Assembly: GCF_019264345.1 (NCBI RefSeq)
Contig: NZ_JAHVAO010000001.1
Coordinates: forward strand, 496,001-560,000
Length of the DNA stretch: 64,000 nucleotides
Direction: 5' to 3'
Source of the DNA: Marinobacter arenosus
GTDB lineage: Bacteria > Pseudomonadota > Gammaproteobacteria > Pseudomonadales > Oleiphilaceae
Part shown: positions 32,287 through 42,995 of the stretch, piece after piece
Position numbering within the stretch: position 1 is the stretch's first letter
Layout of the letters: every line of letters begins with the position of its first letter
Program-made: the position numbers and the translations under genes
Notes under the pieces: model-generated
What the model was told of the DNA's origin: nothing
What the model saw: the letters and a program-made list of their open reading frames with translations, nothing else
Databases searched by the model: none

Positions 32287-34863
32287 CTAATCTCTGGGGG
32301 GTGGCGGTGCCAGAACTTCCCGGGCGCCATTGTGCCCGGCGGCACTGACGACGCCCGATGCTTCCATGGCGTCGACAAGGTTTGCCGCCCGGTTGTAGCC
32401 AATCTTGAATTTGCGTTGAACGGAGGAGATCGACACCCTCCGGCCTTCGGTCACAAAGGCAACCGCCTCGTCAAAGAGCGCATCGCCCTCACTGTCACCC
32501 CCACCCTCGGACAGGGTCGGAACGCCGGGCAGGCTTTCACCTTCCGCACCATTGAGAACGTCATCCACATACACAGGTTCACCGCGCGCTTTCCAGGCGC
32601 TTACGACGCGGTGGACTTCATCATCATCGACGAAGGCACCGTGAACCCGGACCGGCAGACCGGAGCCCGGCGGCAGATAAAGCATGTCACCATGCCCCAG
32701 AAGCTGCTCGGCCCCACCCTGATCGAGAACAGTGCGAGAATCGATCTTGGAGGACACCTGGAATGAAATACGGGTGGGAATGTTTGCCTTGATCAGGCCG
32801 GTAATGACATCTACCGACGGCCTCTGGGTGGCCAGGACCAGGTGAATACCCGCGGCCCTCGCTTTCTGGGCGATACGGGCAATGAGTTCTTCGACCTTCT
32901 TGCCGACAATCATCATCATGTCAGCGAATTCATCGATCACGACGACGATGAACGGCAATGTGTCCAGCTCGGGGCGCTCCTGCTCTTCGTTGGCCAGGTA
33001 CTCGTCCGGCTTCCACAGAGGATCCAACAACGGCTCCCCTGCCGCAATCGCGTCCTTAACCTTGCGGTTGTACCCGGCGATGTTCCGGACACCAAGATTC
33101 GCCATCAGGCGGTAACGACGTTCCATTTCTGCCACGCACCAGCGAAGCGCATTGGCCGCTTCCTTCATGTCAGTTACCACGGGCGCCAGCAGGTGAGGAA
33201 TGCCGTCGTAGATGCTCAGTTCCAGCATCTTGGGGTCAACCATGATGAAACGGACTTCGTCGGGTGTCGCCTTCAGCAGCATGCTCAACAGCATTGCGTT
33301 GACACCGACGGATTTACCGGACCCCGTGGTACCTGCGACCAGCAGGTGGGGCATCTTGGCGAGATTGGCCACCATCGGATTGCCGCCGATGTCGTTGCCC
33401 AGGGCGAGCGTCAACGGCGAGGCGGAATCCTCGAACACGCGAGCGCCGAGCACTTCGCTCAACCGGACCATTTCCCGTTCTTCATTAGGTATTTCGATCC
33501 CGACAACGGATTTGCCCGGGATGACTTCAACCACACGCACGCTCAGAACCGCCAACGAACGGGCCAGATCCTTCGCGAGGTTCGAGATCTTGCTCACCTT
33601 CACCCCGGGCGCCGGCTTAATCTCAAACCGGGTAATGACCGGGCCGGGATTGACCTCAACGACTTCCACAGAAACGCCGAAATCCGCCAGCTTTTCCTCA
33701 AGCATCCGGGACATGTGCTCCAGGGATTCCTCGGAATAGCCTTTTTCCTTGTGCTCCTCAGGCGGATCCAACAGGGAAATGGGCGGAATCGGGTTTTCCA
33801 GGTCTTCCAGCAAGGAAGGCTGTTTCTCCTTGCTGTTTTTGCTGGAGGGCGGTTGCTCGTCTTTCTTGAACGGTGAAATTTTCAAGGACCTGCCGGCGGA
33901 CTTGGCCGCGGCGTCTCCGGGAGCAGACTTGCTCGGGGCCGGTTGAGACGTCGGGCTGTCCTCAGTGGAGCTGAAACTCTCCAAACGTTCAGGTTCCGGA
34001 TCCACCGCTGTCGTGAGACCTTCCAGACCCGGTTCCTTCCGCTCAGACGGCGCCTTGGACGGCTTCTTGGGTCTGGACGGACCGAACCCGGGAATACGAT
34101 GCCACCAACGCGGCCCGCCCTTCTGCTTTTCCACAGGTGCCGCCTTCGGGGCAGCGACACGGTCTTTGACCACCGGAGGCTCCGGTTTGGGCGATGGAGC
34201 GGTTTTCTTCTTGTCCGGATTGGGGCTGAACAGAGCCTTCAGCATCAGTCCCGCCCGGAGCGTCAGTCCGCCAATCTGATCCATCAACGAGAACCAGGAC
34301 AGACCTGTGGTGACGGTGATCGCAAACAGGAAAATGGCAATCAGCAACAGGGTGGTGGCCGGCAGATTAAAGAACCGGACCATGGCTTCCGACACGGCCG
34401 TTCCAAGCACCCCGCCGGAGGACACCCCAAGGCCAAACACCGAATAAAGGGAAAGCAGGCTGGTGGCGGACAGCAGAATCAGCAAAAAGCCACCGAAACG
34501 CATCATAAATAATGGCCAGTGCAGATCCATGGAATCGTTTCGACGACGGATCAACATGAACGCATAGCCCGCAATCATCAACGGGAACAGGTAAGCCACC
34601 TGACCGAAGAAGTCCATGAACAGGCTTGCCAGCCACGCGCCCGTGCGCCCTGCGTAATTCTGGACACTGGTATCATGGCCGATGCTCGCCCAGCCGGGAT
34701 CGGATGGACTGAAGGTGACCAGCGCCATCGAAAAATAGATGCACAGCGCAATCAGCGCGATTACGGCGCCTTCACGGGCACCCTGTGCCACCAAACGGCG
34801 AAAGCGCAGCTGCTTCTCTGTCAGTTCCTGTGGTGCTTTCTTCGCTTTTGCGGACTCGGCCAT
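32287..34863 (-). CDS. ftsK: DNA translocase FtsK
   Basis: FtsK anchors at the division septum and pumps DNA to resolve chromosome dimers at dif with XerCD. The 858-residue protein has four or five N-terminal membrane helices (about 25-190). A fairly short Pro/Ser/Lys-rich linker (about 215-370) follows, then the motor domain with Walker [16 protein letters not shown] near 515 and Walker [17 protein letters not shown]. The C-terminal winged-helix gamma domain ([21 protein letters not shown]) recognises KOPS sequences. It is the first gene of ftsK-lolA-rarA and lies 6 bases after the metZ stop. Confidence 0.97.
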   Translation of the reverse strand: MAESAKAKKAPQELTEKQLRFRRLVAQGAREGAVIALIALCIYFSMALVTFSPSDPGWASIGHDTSVQNYAGRTGAWLASLFMDFFGQVAYLFPLMIAGYAFMLIRRRNDSMDLHWPLFMMRFGGFLLILLSATSLLSLYSVFGLGVSSGGVLGTAVSEAMVRFFNLPATTLLLIAIFLFAITVTTGLSWFSLMDQIGGLTLRAGLMLKALFSPNPDKKKTAPSPKPEPPVVKDRVAAPKAAPVEKQKGGPRWWHRIPGFGPSRPKKPSKAPSERKEPGLEGLTTAVDPEPERLESFSSTEDSPTSQPAPSKSAPGDAAAKSAGRSLKISPFKKDEQPPSSKNSKEKQPSLLEDLENPIPPISLLDPPEEHKEKGYSEESLEHMSRMLEEKLADFGVSVEVVEVNPGPVITRFEIKPAPGVKVSKISNLAKDLARSLAVLSVRVVEVIPGKSVVGIEIPNEEREMVRLSEVLGARVFEDSASPLTLALGNDIGGNPMVANLAKMPHLLVAGTTGSGKSVGVNAMLLSMLLKATPDEVRFIMVDPKMLELSIYDGIPHLLAPVVTDMKEAANALRWCVAEMERRYRLMANLGVRNIAGYNRKVKDAIAAGEPLLDPLWKPDEYLANEEQERPELDTLPFIVVVIDEFADMMMIVGKKVEELIARIAQKARAAGIHLVLATQRPSVDVITGLIKANIPTRISFQVSSKIDSRTVLDQGGAEQLLGHGDMLYLPPGSGLPVRVHGAFVDDDEVHRVVSAWKARGEPVYVDDVLNGAEGESLPGVPTLSEGGGDSEGDALFDEAVAFVTEGRRVSISSVQRKFKIGYNRAANLVDAMEASGVVSAAGHNGAREVLAPPPPRD

Positions 34864-34869
34864 GAATAC

Positions 34870-36111
34870 TCAAACGTTTCCATTGCTTGGGTTCTGAAGT
34901 GCCTGAAAGCCACGTGCAAGATCGGTTTTCAGGTCCTCGACTGCTTCGATGCCCACCGAAATCCGGACCAGATTCTCGGTGATACCCGCTGCGACCTTGT
35001 CTTCTGGAGACAGGCGGCCGTGGGTCGTGGTAGCCGGATGGGTGATCGTGGTCTTCACGTCCCCCAGATTGGCGGTGATTGAAATCATCCGGGTGGCGTC
35101 AATAAACGACCAGGCTTCCGCACGCCCGCCCTTCAGACGGAACGACAGAACACCGCCGAATCCTGATTGCTGCTTTTTAGCAAGCTCGTGCTGTGGATGA
35201 CTCTGCAACCCGGCATAAAACACTTCTTCAACGGCCGGCTGCTCTTCCAGCCACACTGCCAACTCTAACGCATTGTCACAGTGAGCACGCATACGGATTG
35301 GTAAGGTTTCCAGCCCCTTATGGAAAACCCAGGCATTGAAGGGACTCATGGTCGGTCCGGCAGACCGCAGAAAACCATACACTTCATCCATCAATTTTGA
35401 CGGCCCGACCACAACCCCGCCGACACAGCGGCCCTGGCCGTCGAGGTATTTGGTCGCCGAATGGATGATGATATCAGCACCGTGCTCCAGAGGGCGCTGC
35501 AATACCGGCGTACAGAAGCAGTTGTCCACGACGAACAAGGCATCGTTGTCATGAGCCAGATCGGCCAGGCGAGACAGGTCTGCAACTTCGCACAGTGGAT
35601 TCGACGGCGTTTCGATGAAGAGCATCCGGGTTTCCGGACGAACCGCCGCCGCCCACTCGTCCATATCCGTAAGGCTGACGAAAGACGTCTCAACCCCGAA
35701 TTTCGCCATGTACTTCTGGAACAGGACGTTGGTTGTTCCAAACACCCCCCGGGAACACACCACATGATCGCCGCTTTTCAGCAAAGCCATGCAGGTACTC
35801 AGGATGGCAGCCATTCCCGAAGCCGTCGCCACTGCACGCTCGCCACCTTCCATGGCCGCGATACGACCCTCGAAGGCCTGAACCGTGGGATTGGTAAACC
35901 GGGAATAGATATTACCGGGTTCATCACCGCCAAAACGGGCGGCGGCCTGAGCGGCACTGCCGTAAACAAAGCTCGATGTGGGGAAAATCGGATCGCTGTG
36001 TTCCAGTTCACCCGTGCGAACCTGCCCTGCCCTCACCGCCAGGGTATCCACTGACATACCCTCCAGATCCGATTCCGGGATCCAGACATTCTGTTCGCGG
36101 CGGAAAGTCAT
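34870..36111 (-). CDS. metZ: O-succinylhomoserine sulfhydrylase
   Basis: MetZ makes homocysteine directly from O-succinylhomoserine and sulfide, the route used by pseudomonads instead of MetB and MetC. The 413-residue protein is a Cys/Met-metabolism PLP enzyme. The PLP lysine is in IIHSATKYLDGQGRCVGG (about residue 215). Other family motifs are YSRFTNPTVQAFEGRIAAMEG and LFIETPSNPLCEVADL. Its sulfide would come from CysI and its homocysteine would go to MetH, both in this window. It lies 30 bases behind purF, the usual Pseudomonas order. Confidence 0.93.
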   Translation of the reverse strand: MTFRREQNVWIPESDLEGMSVDTLAVRAGQVRTGELEHSDPIFPTSSFVYGSAAQAAARFGGDEPGNIYSRFTNPTVQAFEGRIAAMEGGERAVATASGMAAILSTCMALLKSGDHVVCSRGVFGTTNVLFQKYMAKFGVETSFVSLTDMDEWAAAVRPETRMLFIETPSNPLCEVADLSRLADLAHDNDALFVVDNCFCTPVLQRPLEHGADIIIHSATKYLDGQGRCVGGVVVGPSKLMDEVYGFLRSAGPTMSPFNAWVFHKGLETLPIRMRAHCDNALELAVWLEEQPAVEEVFYAGLQSHPQHELAKKQQSGFGGVLSFRLKGGRAEAWSFIDATRMISITANLGDVKTTITHPATTTHGRLSPEDKVAAGITENLVRISVGIEAVEDLKTDLARGFQALQNPSNGNV

Positions 36112-36141
36112 GAGCTACTCCTGGTATCGCGCATTACGCGT

Positions 36142-37668
36142 TTAGTCTTCGTCATTGTACAAATCAATGATGGCGTTATCACCGTGATCTCCGCCCTGCT
36201 GCTTCGAACGCTTGTCGTCGTTGCGGGCTTCCTCCAGGCGATTCAGGTAGGCCTGATCAACGTCGCCCGTGACGTAGTTTCCGGTGAAGACCGAGCACTC
36301 CCAACCCTCAATGTCCTCGTTAACGTCATTCACGCAAGTGATCAGATCTTCCAGATCCTGATACAGCAACCAGTCTGCGCCAATCAGTTCCCGGATTTGT
36401 TCAACCGTCCGGTCGTGGGCGATCAGTTCGCTGGCTGATGGCATATCGATTCCATACACGTTCGGGTAACGCACAGGAGGCGCAGCCGACGCGAAATACA
36501 CGTTTCGTGCACCTGCATCCCGGGCCATCTGAACGATCTCCTTACAGGTCGTTCCCCGCACGATGGAATCATCAACCAGCATGACGTTCTTGTCGCGGAA
36601 CTCCAGATCGATGGGGTTCAGCTTCTGGCGAACGGACTTTTTCCGCATTTTTTGGCCGGGCATGATAAAAGTGCGGCCAATGTAGCGATTCTTGATAAAG
36701 CCTTCGCGGAATTTAACCCCCAGGCGATGAGCCATCTGCATGGCAGACGTTCGACTGGTATCGGGAATCGGCATGACCACGTCAATGTCATGGTTCGGGC
36801 GTTCGCGAAGCACCTTGTCCGCCAGGGTTTCGCCCATTCTCAGGCGCGCCTTGTAGACCGACACCTTGTCGATGATTGAATCCGGACGCGCAAAGTAGAC
36901 ATGTTCGAAAATACACGGATACAGGTGGTGCTCTTCCGCACATTGCTCCGTGTACAGGGTTCCGTCTGTTTCAATATAAACGGCCTCGCCCGGCGCAATA
37001 TCCCGGACAAGGGTGAAGCCTGCGGCGCTCAGTGCGACGCTCTCTGAAGCGATCATGTATTCCTTGCGACCATCCTCCGACTCACGAACACCGTAACAGG
37101 CCGGTCGAATTCCGTTCGGGTCGCGGAAACCGACAATGCCGTAGCCGGTAATCATGGCGATAACGGCATAGGCGCCCCGACAGCGCTTGTGAACCGCCCT
37201 CACCGCCGCGAAGATTTCGTCCTTGGTGGGATCAAGCTTGCCAAGCTTCTGAAGCTCGTGGGCAAACACGTTCAACAGGACTTCCGAATCGGAGTTGGTA
37301 TTAATATGACGGAGGTCGGTGCGGAAAAGATCCTGGCTGAGATCGTCCGCATTGGTCAGATTGCCGTTATGAGCCAGGGTGATGCCGTACGGGCTGTTTA
37401 CATAGAACGGCTGCGCTTCAGCGGAACTTGAGCTTCCGGCAGTCGGATAGCGAACATGACCGATGCCAACGTTACCAACCAGCCTGCGCATGTGGCGGGT
37501 ATGGAACACGTCCCGAACCAATCCGTTATCCTTGCGGAGGAAAAACCGCTCGTCCTGAAAGGTAACAATGCCCGCCGCATCCTGGCCCCGGTGCTGAAGA
37601 ACAGTCAATGCATCATAAAGAGACTGATTGACGTTGGAAGTGCTGACGATGCCGACAATGCCACACAT
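36142..37668 (-). CDS. purF: Amidophosphoribosyltransferase
   Basis: PurF makes 5-phosphoribosylamine from PRPP and glutamine, the first committed purine step. The 508-residue protein begins MCGIVGIVS, where Cys2 is the N-terminal nucleophile after removal of Met. The glutaminase domain runs to about 235 ([14 protein letters not shown] motif: [19 protein letters not shown]). The PRPP site is [19 protein letters not shown] near 370. The gene follows cvpA by 34 bases, a classic pair. Confidence 0.97.
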   Translation of the reverse strand: MCGIVGIVSTSNVNQSLYDALTVLQHRGQDAAGIVTFQDERFFLRKDNGLVRDVFHTRHMRRLVGNVGIGHVRYPTAGSSSSAEAQPFYVNSPYGITLAHNGNLTNADDLSQDLFRTDLRHINTNSDSEVLLNVFAHELQKLGKLDPTKDEIFAAVRAVHKRCRGAYAVIAMITGYGIVGFRDPNGIRPACYGVRESEDGRKEYMIASESVALSAAGFTLVRDIAPGEAVYIETDGTLYTEQCAEEHHLYPCIFEHVYFARPDSIIDKVSVYKARLRMGETLADKVLRERPNHDIDVVMPIPDTSRTSAMQMAHRLGVKFREGFIKNRYIGRTFIMPGQKMRKKSVRQKLNPIDLEFRDKNVMLVDDSIVRGTTCKEIVQMARDAGARNVYFASAAPPVRYPNVYGIDMPSASELIAHDRTVEQIRELIGADWLLYQDLEDLITCVNDVNEDIEGWECSVFTGNYVTGDVDQAYLNRLEEARNDDKRSKQQGGDHGDNAIIDLYNDED

Positions 37669-37702
37669 GGATAGGGTTTTCTCCGAGTGTTAGATTCGAA
37701 TG

Positions 37703-38272
37703 TTAGCTGGAGGTAGCCGTGGGTTCCACGGCTTCCTGCTGTTGACTGTTGCCTGGGTCACTCTGGCCATCCGAAGCCGGCCCAAGAAAACGGGCGAATT
37801 CGTCACCCAATGTCCGTCGGGACCAGTCCTCCACGACGGCTAGCCTGCCTATCATCAACGATTCCCGCCACCAGGTGTCCTGCGCAAGTGGCGTGTATCG
37901 AGTGAAGGCGATCGCGACGATCACCACGACGACGCCCCGTAATAGCCCAAAGCCCATGCCAAGAACCCGGTCGGTGGCGGACAGGCCGGTAGCCCGTATC
38001 AGGTGACCAATCATGTTGTTGATGATAGCGCCCACGATGAGCGTGCCAAAGAAGAGTATTGCAAACGCTGCAATCAAACGGACCAGCGGGGTTTCGACTG
38101 TGCTCTCCAGGAGCATTTGCATTTGCGGATGAAAGGTTCTGGCGAGTATGAACGCGCCCACCCAGGTCACCAGTGACAAGGCCTCCCTAACGAAGCCCCG
38201 CTTAAGACTAATGAGCGTGGAAACTGTAATCAGGGCAATGATGACCCAGTCAATCCAGATCAGCGCTTCCAT
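37703..38272 (-). CDS. cvpA: CvpA family membrane protein
   Basis: This 189-residue inner-membrane protein has four predicted helices (about 5-22, 28-46, 64-88 and 103-123). CvpA is named for colicin V production and is linked to envelope stress and bile tolerance; its mechanism is unclear. The starting pattern IDWVIIALITVSTLISLKRGFVREALSLV is the family hallmark. The C-terminal 40 residues are polar (Ser, Gln, Glu) and low in complexity. It sits between the SPOR gene and purF. Confidence 0.93.
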   Translation of the reverse strand: MEALIWIDWVIIALITVSTLISLKRGFVREALSLVTWVGAFILARTFHPQMQMLLESTVETPLVRLIAAFAILFFGTLIVGAIINNMIGHLIRATGLSATDRVLGMGFGLLRGVVVVIVAIAFTRYTPLAQDTWWRESLMIGRLAVVEDWSRRTLGDEFARFLGPASDGQSDPGNSQQQEAVEPTATSS

Positions 38273-38365
38273 GAAGAACCCGATGGAAAAAAGGAAGCGC
38301 GAATTCTATCAGGAAACCGGCCGCCACCAAACTGCCACGACCCCATAAACGATAAGAAAAGACGC

Positions 38366-39043
38366 TTATTTGTCGCCCGTTGTCACCAGGCTATTGAGAC
38401 TGAAGGCTTCATCAAGGCTGCGTTTGGCGGCCTCAGCGTCGGCTTTGGTGGCGAAGGGACCACTGAAGACACGGGTCAACGTGGCATCGCCGCGCTCAAC
38501 TTTTTGCAAGTGCGAGCCGAATCCCTTGTCCCGGACTTTATCTCTCAGGCGGCGAGCGTTGTCGGCGTTGCCAAAGCTGCCCAGTTGCACGACCCACGCG
38601 CCTTCCAGCGAACGGGTATATTCGGCCGGCTCGGCTTCGCTCTCGCTTTCTGCAGTCTTGGCAGGTTCTGCTGAGGCCGGATTGTCGGCCACCTCTGGGG
38701 AGGACTCGTCCGGAGATACGGCCGCCTCTGGCTGAGTTGTCTCAGGAGCGCCCTCGAAGGGCTCATTGTTATCTTCAACAATTCGGTAGTCCGGCTCGTT
38801 CGTCCCGGATGGAACCGGCTCGGGATTCTGGGACTCCACGGTCGACGACCCCTCCTCATAGGAAGGCGGCATCGCACTGTCAGCTTCCGGTGACGTCACT
38901 TCAGGGAAAGGCGGTTCCTCGGGAATCTTGATGCTGGTGGAGGTTCGCTCGGAATGCGGCTCATCGAACAACATCGGAACAAAGATAACCGCAAGGGAGA
39001 CCAGTACAAGCGCCCCGATTATTCTTTGCTTCAATCCATCCAC
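38366..39043 (-). CDS. SPOR-domain protein (DedD-like)
   Basis: This 225-residue protein has one N-terminal membrane helix (RIIGALVLVSLAVIFVPMLF, about 6-25). An acidic Pro/Glu/Ser linker of about 110 residues follows, then a C-terminal SPOR domain (about 148-222, WVVQLGSFGNADNARRLRDKV). SPOR domains bind denuded septal peptidoglycan. DedD in this gene position helps cell division. The linker sequence is lineage specific. Confidence 0.88.
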   Translation of the reverse strand: MDGLKQRIIGALVLVSLAVIFVPMLFDEPHSERTSTSIKIPEEPPFPEVTSPEADSAMPPSYEEGSSTVESQNPEPVPSGTNEPDYRIVEDNNEPFEGAPETTQPEAAVSPDESSPEVADNPASAEPAKTAESESEAEPAEYTRSLEGAWVVQLGSFGNADNARRLRDKVRDKGFGSHLQKVERGDATLTRVFSGPFATKADAEAAKRSLDEAFSLNSLVTTGDK

Positions 39044-39182
39044 GATTCCCGGCTCCCGTTAACTGGTGAAGGTCCACATTTGGCGTTAGCAGCAGATACT
39101 AACTGGCATCCCGAAATAACTCAAAGCACCGGCCCGTGCCATGGACAAAGTTTAAGACGCCCAAGCGAGCCGGAATCTGGCT

Positions 39183-41210
39183 TCAATCGTCCAATTCGCC
39201 CTTCGGATTTCCCGGACAATCCTGCCCAGAAAACTTGGCGAGTATATGCGCGATGCGTTCGCGCAACTGCCGGCGATCAAGGACCATATCAACGGCCCCC
39301 CGCTCTAACAGGAACTGGCTGCCCTGAAACCCATCCGGCAGACCCTCGATCTCTACCTGTTCGATGAGTTCAGGAAAACTTGCGCCACTTCTGGCATCCG
39401 GTTCGGCGATATTCAGGTCGCCCAGCATGGCCAGACTGGCAGACACTTCGCCATAAACCAGATCCGTTATCACGGAAATGTAGGGAATGCCCTGCTGCCT
39501 CATTCGTTCGAGTACCGCCGCGGTTTTCGCCATCTGGATCAACGCCAGGAAACCTTCCTGTACCCGCGCCCCTCCGCTGGCTGAAAAGCACACCAGCGGG
39601 ATGTGGCGATCCAGAGCAACGTTCGCCGCCTGGACGAATTTTTCTCCAACCACTTCGCCCATGGAGCCATCCATGAAACTGTACTCGAAGGCACAGGCGA
39701 CCAGTGGAACACCGAGGGCTGTGCCCTCCATGACAACGAGGGCATCGGATTCGCCCGTAGACTGCCGGAACTGGGCAAGTTGGTCCTGATAGCGCTCGCT
39801 GCCCTGGAACTGGAGTACGTCCGATGCCTCTACCCCAATACCAACTTCCCTACGGCCTTCCGGGTCCAGAAAGCTCTCAAGACGTTGACGGGCACTGATA
39901 GGTGTCAGCCGTCTACGTGCTTCTGCTACCGTGAAAAAAGATCCGAACACTATAATCAGATCGTTCTTTCGGGCGCAGTTACGGACGGCTGTGATTGCAT
40001 CGTCAACGGTATCGGCCCGATGGCATTCCCGCAGTCCGGCCGCTTCGGCCCTGCTGACCAGTGCGTCGGAGGAAAGGCCCCGCGGTACGTCGAGCCCCGC
40101 CAGCCACCACCGATCCACAACAGGCTTCATGGCCTCAATGACACCTTCCACGTCTTTGTCACCCAGCGCCGCGTAGATCGCCAAGACCCGGCGATTGCCG
40201 GTTTTCAGGGCCGATAAACGGCCTGCAAGCCAGCCAGCAGCATGAGGATTGTGGCCTACATCGACGTAAACCTCCGGGTGCTCTGCCATTCGCTCGAAAC
40301 GCCCGGGTACACGAAGGTGAGCCAGCGCACGTTCAATAACAGAGACATCCATGCCGGGTTCGAGTGCGCGCAGGGCCACCACAGCTGCCGCCACACTGGG
40401 AATAGGTAGCGGCCCGTTGGGCAGGGTAACTTTCCAGCCCTGATAATCCAGCACCAGACTCTCAGAGTGCCTGTCCTCAGAGTCATCACCGGCAGGATGC
40501 ACCTGATAATCTCGTCCGGCGAGCGCGAGATCCACTTTCTGAGCGGCCACCTGCTGAAGGACCGAACGGGGTGGATCGGAATCCGCGTAAATGGCAGGAA
40601 TGTTCGGCCGTAACACGCCAGCCTTCTCAAATCCGATCACTTCGCGGTTGTCACCGAGAAAAGCAACGTGGTCAATGTCGACCGAGGTGATGATCGCAAG
40701 ATCTGCGTCCAGTGCATTCACGGCATCCAGTCGACCGCCCAACCCCACCTCTAACAACCAGTCGTCAACACCCGCCTCGGCAAATGCAACGAAGGCAGCC
40801 AGGGTGCCGAATTCGAAATAGGTTAACGAGATGTTTCGACGGGCAGCCTCCACACGCTCAAACGCGGAGACCAGTGCCGCGTCCTCAATATCCTTCCCTT
40901 CCAACCGGACACGTTCGTTATAAGACTGGAGATGTGGTGAGGTATACGCCCCGGTTCTTCGACCTGCAGCGCGGAGCAGTGCCTCGAGAGAGGCAACCGC
41001 ACTTCCCTTTCCATTGGTGCCCGCTATTGTGATTATCCTCGCACTGGGCTTGCGCGGAAAAAGCCGGCGCAGAACCAGAAGCACGCGATCAAGACCAAGA
41101 TCGATTTCGGTTGGATGGAGGGCTTCCAGATAGGCAAGCCACCGGTCGACGGTGGCGCCAGTCCCCGGAGGGATGGGGGACTGGCCAGACTTGTTACTCG
41201 ATGGGGGCAT
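39183..41210 (-). CDS. folC: FolC fused to a diverged AccD carboxyltransferase-beta domain
   Basis: One open frame of 675 residues starts at ATG 41210, overlapping the accD end by 17 bases; a longer frame inside accD is unlikely. Residues 1 to about 437 are a complete FolC, which makes dihydrofolate and adds glutamates to folates. Its marks are the ATP loop [35 protein letters not shown] and the usual end [10 protein letters not shown]. Residues 439-675 align without gaps to AccD from residue 60 on (152 of 229 identical by hand count). The zinc ribbon is absent. AccD motifs [16 protein letters not shown] and [12 protein letters not shown] have become [16 protein letters not shown] and [12 protein letters not shown]. 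The frame has no stops, so the copy is not obviously decaying. The AccD-like half may be structural or regulatory rather than catalytic. Confidence 0.93.
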   Translation of the reverse strand: MPPSSNKSGQSPIPPGTGATVDRWLAYLEALHPTEIDLGLDRVLLVLRRLFPRKPSARIITIAGTNGKGSAVASLEALLRAAGRRTGAYTSPHLQSYNERVRLEGKDIEDAALVSAFERVEAARRNISLTYFEFGTLAAFVAFAEAGVDDWLLEVGLGGRLDAVNALDADLAIITSVDIDHVAFLGDNREVIGFEKAGVLRPNIPAIYADSDPPRSVLQQVAAQKVDLALAGRDYQVHPAGDDSEDRHSESLVLDYQGWKVTLPNGPLPIPSVAAAVVALRALEPGMDVSVIERALAHLRVPGRFERMAEHPEVYVDVGHNPHAAGWLAGRLSALKTGNRRVLAIYAALGDKDVEGVIEAMKPVVDRWWLAGLDVPRGLSSDALVSRAEAAGLRECHRADTVDDAITAVRNCARKNDLIIVFGSFFTVAEARRRLTPISARQRLESFLDPEGRREVGIGVEASDVLQFQGSERYQDQLAQFRQSTGESDALVVMEGTALGVPLVACAFEYSFMDGSMGEVVGEKFVQAANVALDRHIPLVCFSASGGARVQEGFLALIQMAKTAAVLERMRQQGIPYISVITDLVYGEVSASLAMLGDLNIAEPDARSGASFPELIEQVEIEGLPDGFQGSQFLLERGAVDMVLDRRQLRERIAHILAKFSGQDCPGNPKGELDD
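39210..39896 (-). repeat. Partial duplicate of accD, fused to folC
   Basis: These 229 codons correspond one to one with accD codons 60-288 (41257-41943) in the same orientation, about 1.4 kb apart with the FolC part between. Conserved blocks include [39 protein letters not shown] and [16 protein letters not shown]. The duplicate begins exactly after the zinc ribbon. This points to an old tandem duplication followed by fusion. Confidence 0.9.
41157..41185 (-). promoter_or_regulatory. Strong hairpin at the start of folC
   Basis: A perfect 10-base inverted repeat (41157-41166 with 41176-41185, arms GCCAGTCCCC and GGGGACTGGC) with a 9-base loop lies about 10 bases past the accD stop and covers folC codons 9-18. 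In mRNA it would form a very stable stem at the head of the folC-accD' message. It could slow translation or shield the junction. No T-run follows, so it is not a standard terminator. Confidence 0.45.
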
Positions 41211-42120
41211 CGGTTTCCGGTTTTTCCGTAACTTCGAATTCGATCGGCTCCTCGGTTCCGGGCCGCTCCTGGCCCGTAAACTTCGCCAGAACGTGGGCAA
41301 TACGCTCGCGCATCTGGTGGCGGTGGAGGATCATGTCAATGGCGCCGTGCTCGAGCAGGAACTCACTACGCTGAAATCCTTCGGGCAGCTTTTCGCGAAC
41401 CGTCTGCTCGATAACCCGTGGGCCAGCAAATCCAATCAGGGCATTGGGTTCAGCAATGTTGAGGTCGCCAAGCATCGCCAGACTGGCCGACACACCACCG
41501 AACACCGGATCCGTCATCACGGAAATGTAGGGAATGCCCTCAAGCTTCATACGCTCGAGTACGGCGGCCGTTTTGGACATCTGCATCAGCGATAGAATCG
41601 CCTCTTGCATCCTGGCACCGCCGCTGGCAGAGAAGCAGACCAGCGGAATGCGGTGCTCGAGGGCGACATTGGCGGCCTGGACAAATTTCTCGCCCACAAC
41701 CTGCCCCATAGAACCCCCGAGGAAATTAAACTCAAATGAGCAGGCAACAAGGGGGACACCCAGCGTCGTGCCTTTCATCGCCACCAGCGCGTCTTTCTCG
41801 CCGGTAGTTTTTTGAGCGTGGGACAATCGATCCTTGTAGCGCTTGCTGTCCTTGAACTTCAACCGGTCCCAAGGCTCCAGCTCTGCAGCAATTTCTTCCC
41901 GACCATCGGAATCGAGGAATACGTCAAGACGGCGTCTGGCGCTCACTCGAAGATGGTGGTTACACTTTGGACAAACATCGAGATTCTTCTCAAGTTCCGG
42001 CTTGTAGAGAAAGGCGCCACACTTGGGGCATTTTTTCCACAAGCCCTCGGGAACACCAGTTCTCTGCTTGGATTCCGAGCGAATCTTGCTCGGCATGATC
42101 TTGTCCAGCCAGTTACTCAT
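41194..42120 (-). CDS. accD: Acetyl-CoA carboxylase carboxyltransferase subunit beta
   Basis: AccD, with AccA, moves the carboxyl group from biotin to acetyl-CoA to give malonyl-CoA. The 308-residue protein is complete. A C4 zinc ribbon has Cys31, Cys34, Cys50 and Cys53 (CPKCGAF, CPKCNHH), followed by the crotonase-like domain with [49 protein letters not shown] and [11 protein letters not shown]. These are the motifs altered in the fused copy next door. The C-terminal tail is acidic. The gene follows trpA by 43 bases; folC overlaps its end by 17 bases. Confidence 0.97.
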   Translation of the reverse strand: MSNWLDKIMPSKIRSESKQRTGVPEGLWKKCPKCGAFLYKPELEKNLDVCPKCNHHLRVSARRRLDVFLDSDGREEIAAELEPWDRLKFKDSKRYKDRLSHAQKTTGEKDALVAMKGTTLGVPLVACSFEFNFLGGSMGQVVGEKFVQAANVALEHRIPLVCFSASGGARMQEAILSLMQMSKTAAVLERMKLEGIPYISVMTDPVFGGVSASLAMLGDLNIAEPNALIGFAGPRVIEQTVREKLPEGFQRSEFLLEHGAIDMILHRHQMRERIAHVLAKFTGQERPGTEEPIEFEVTEKPETDAPIE

Positions 42121-42163
42121 GATTTCATCCTGTCCTGTGATGCCTGTCGGCCCGGCCCCCTAT

Positions 42164-42976
42164 TCAGGAGCCCAGGCTATCCAGCGCTTCGCGCATCGGG
42201 TGGAGCAGATCCTTCAGTGCCTGCTTCAGCTCGTCGGTATCTGCCTGATTTCTGGCTATTGTATCGACCAGAACGCTGCCAACAATTACACCATCGGATA
42301 CCTGACCCACCGCTGCAGCTGTTTTTGCGTCACGAATACCGAAACCCACACCTACTGGAAGAGCTGTGAGCTCATGAATGTGGGCCACCTTGGTAGCCAC
42401 TTCCTCCACGTTGATCTTGGCGGCCCCGGTGACTCCCTTGAATGAAACATAGTACACATAGCCGGAGGAGTGCTCGCTGATTGCACGAATCCGGTCGTCG
42501 GTTGTGGTTGGCGCCAGCAGAAAGATGGCGTCCAGTTTGCGCTCAGTGAACAGAGGCGCGACATCATCCGCCTCTTCCGGGGGCAGATCGACGGTCAGTA
42601 TTCCATCAACGCCCGCATCGACAGCGGCATCGGCAAAGGCTTCGTACCCCATTGCCTCCATCGGGTTGAGGTAGCCCATCAACACCACCGGGGTTTCGCT
42701 GTCTTTGGTCCTGAATGCCTTGACCATAGCCAACACCTGGCGCAAGGACGTGCCGTGCTTGAGGGCTCGCTCACAGGCCAGCTGAATGACCGGGCCATCG
42801 GCCATGGGGTCAGAGAATGGCACGCCCAACTCGATAATGTCGGCACCTGCTTCCACCAACGTGTGCATCAGATCCACAGTCACATCGGGATGGGGGTCTC
42901 CGGCAGTAATGTAGGGAATCAGTGCCTTGCGACCTTGTCCTTTGAGGGTTTTCAGGACCCCTTCAATTCGGCTCAT
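42164..42976 (-). CDS. trpA: Tryptophan synthase alpha subunit
   Basis: TrpA cleaves indole-3-glycerol phosphate and passes indole to TrpB through an internal tunnel. The 270 residues match the family. The catalytic Glu is in [19 protein letters not shown] and so is the Asp of FSDP. The phosphate-binding loops are [11 protein letters not shown] and the following DGVIVGS. The gene is 19 bases behind trpB. Confidence 0.97.
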   Translation of the reverse strand: MSRIEGVLKTLKGQGRKALIPYITAGDPHPDVTVDLMHTLVEAGADIIELGVPFSDPMADGPVIQLACERALKHGTSLRQVLAMVKAFRTKDSETPVVLMGYLNPMEAMGYEAFADAAVDAGVDGILTVDLPPEEADDVAPLFTERKLDAIFLLAPTTTDDRIRAISEHSSGYVYYVSFKGVTGAAKINVEEVATKVAHIHELTALPVGVGFGIRDAKTAAAVGQVSDGVIVGSVLVDTIARNQADTDELKQALKDLLHPMREALDSLGS

Positions 42977-42995
42977 GCCTGCTCCTGTTGATTCT

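Noticed and set aside
39044..39182. 138-base gap after the folC-accD' stop, checked for leftover folC or accD sequence
   Set aside because: I found no match to the folC start or to the accD tail, so it gives no trace of the duplication event.
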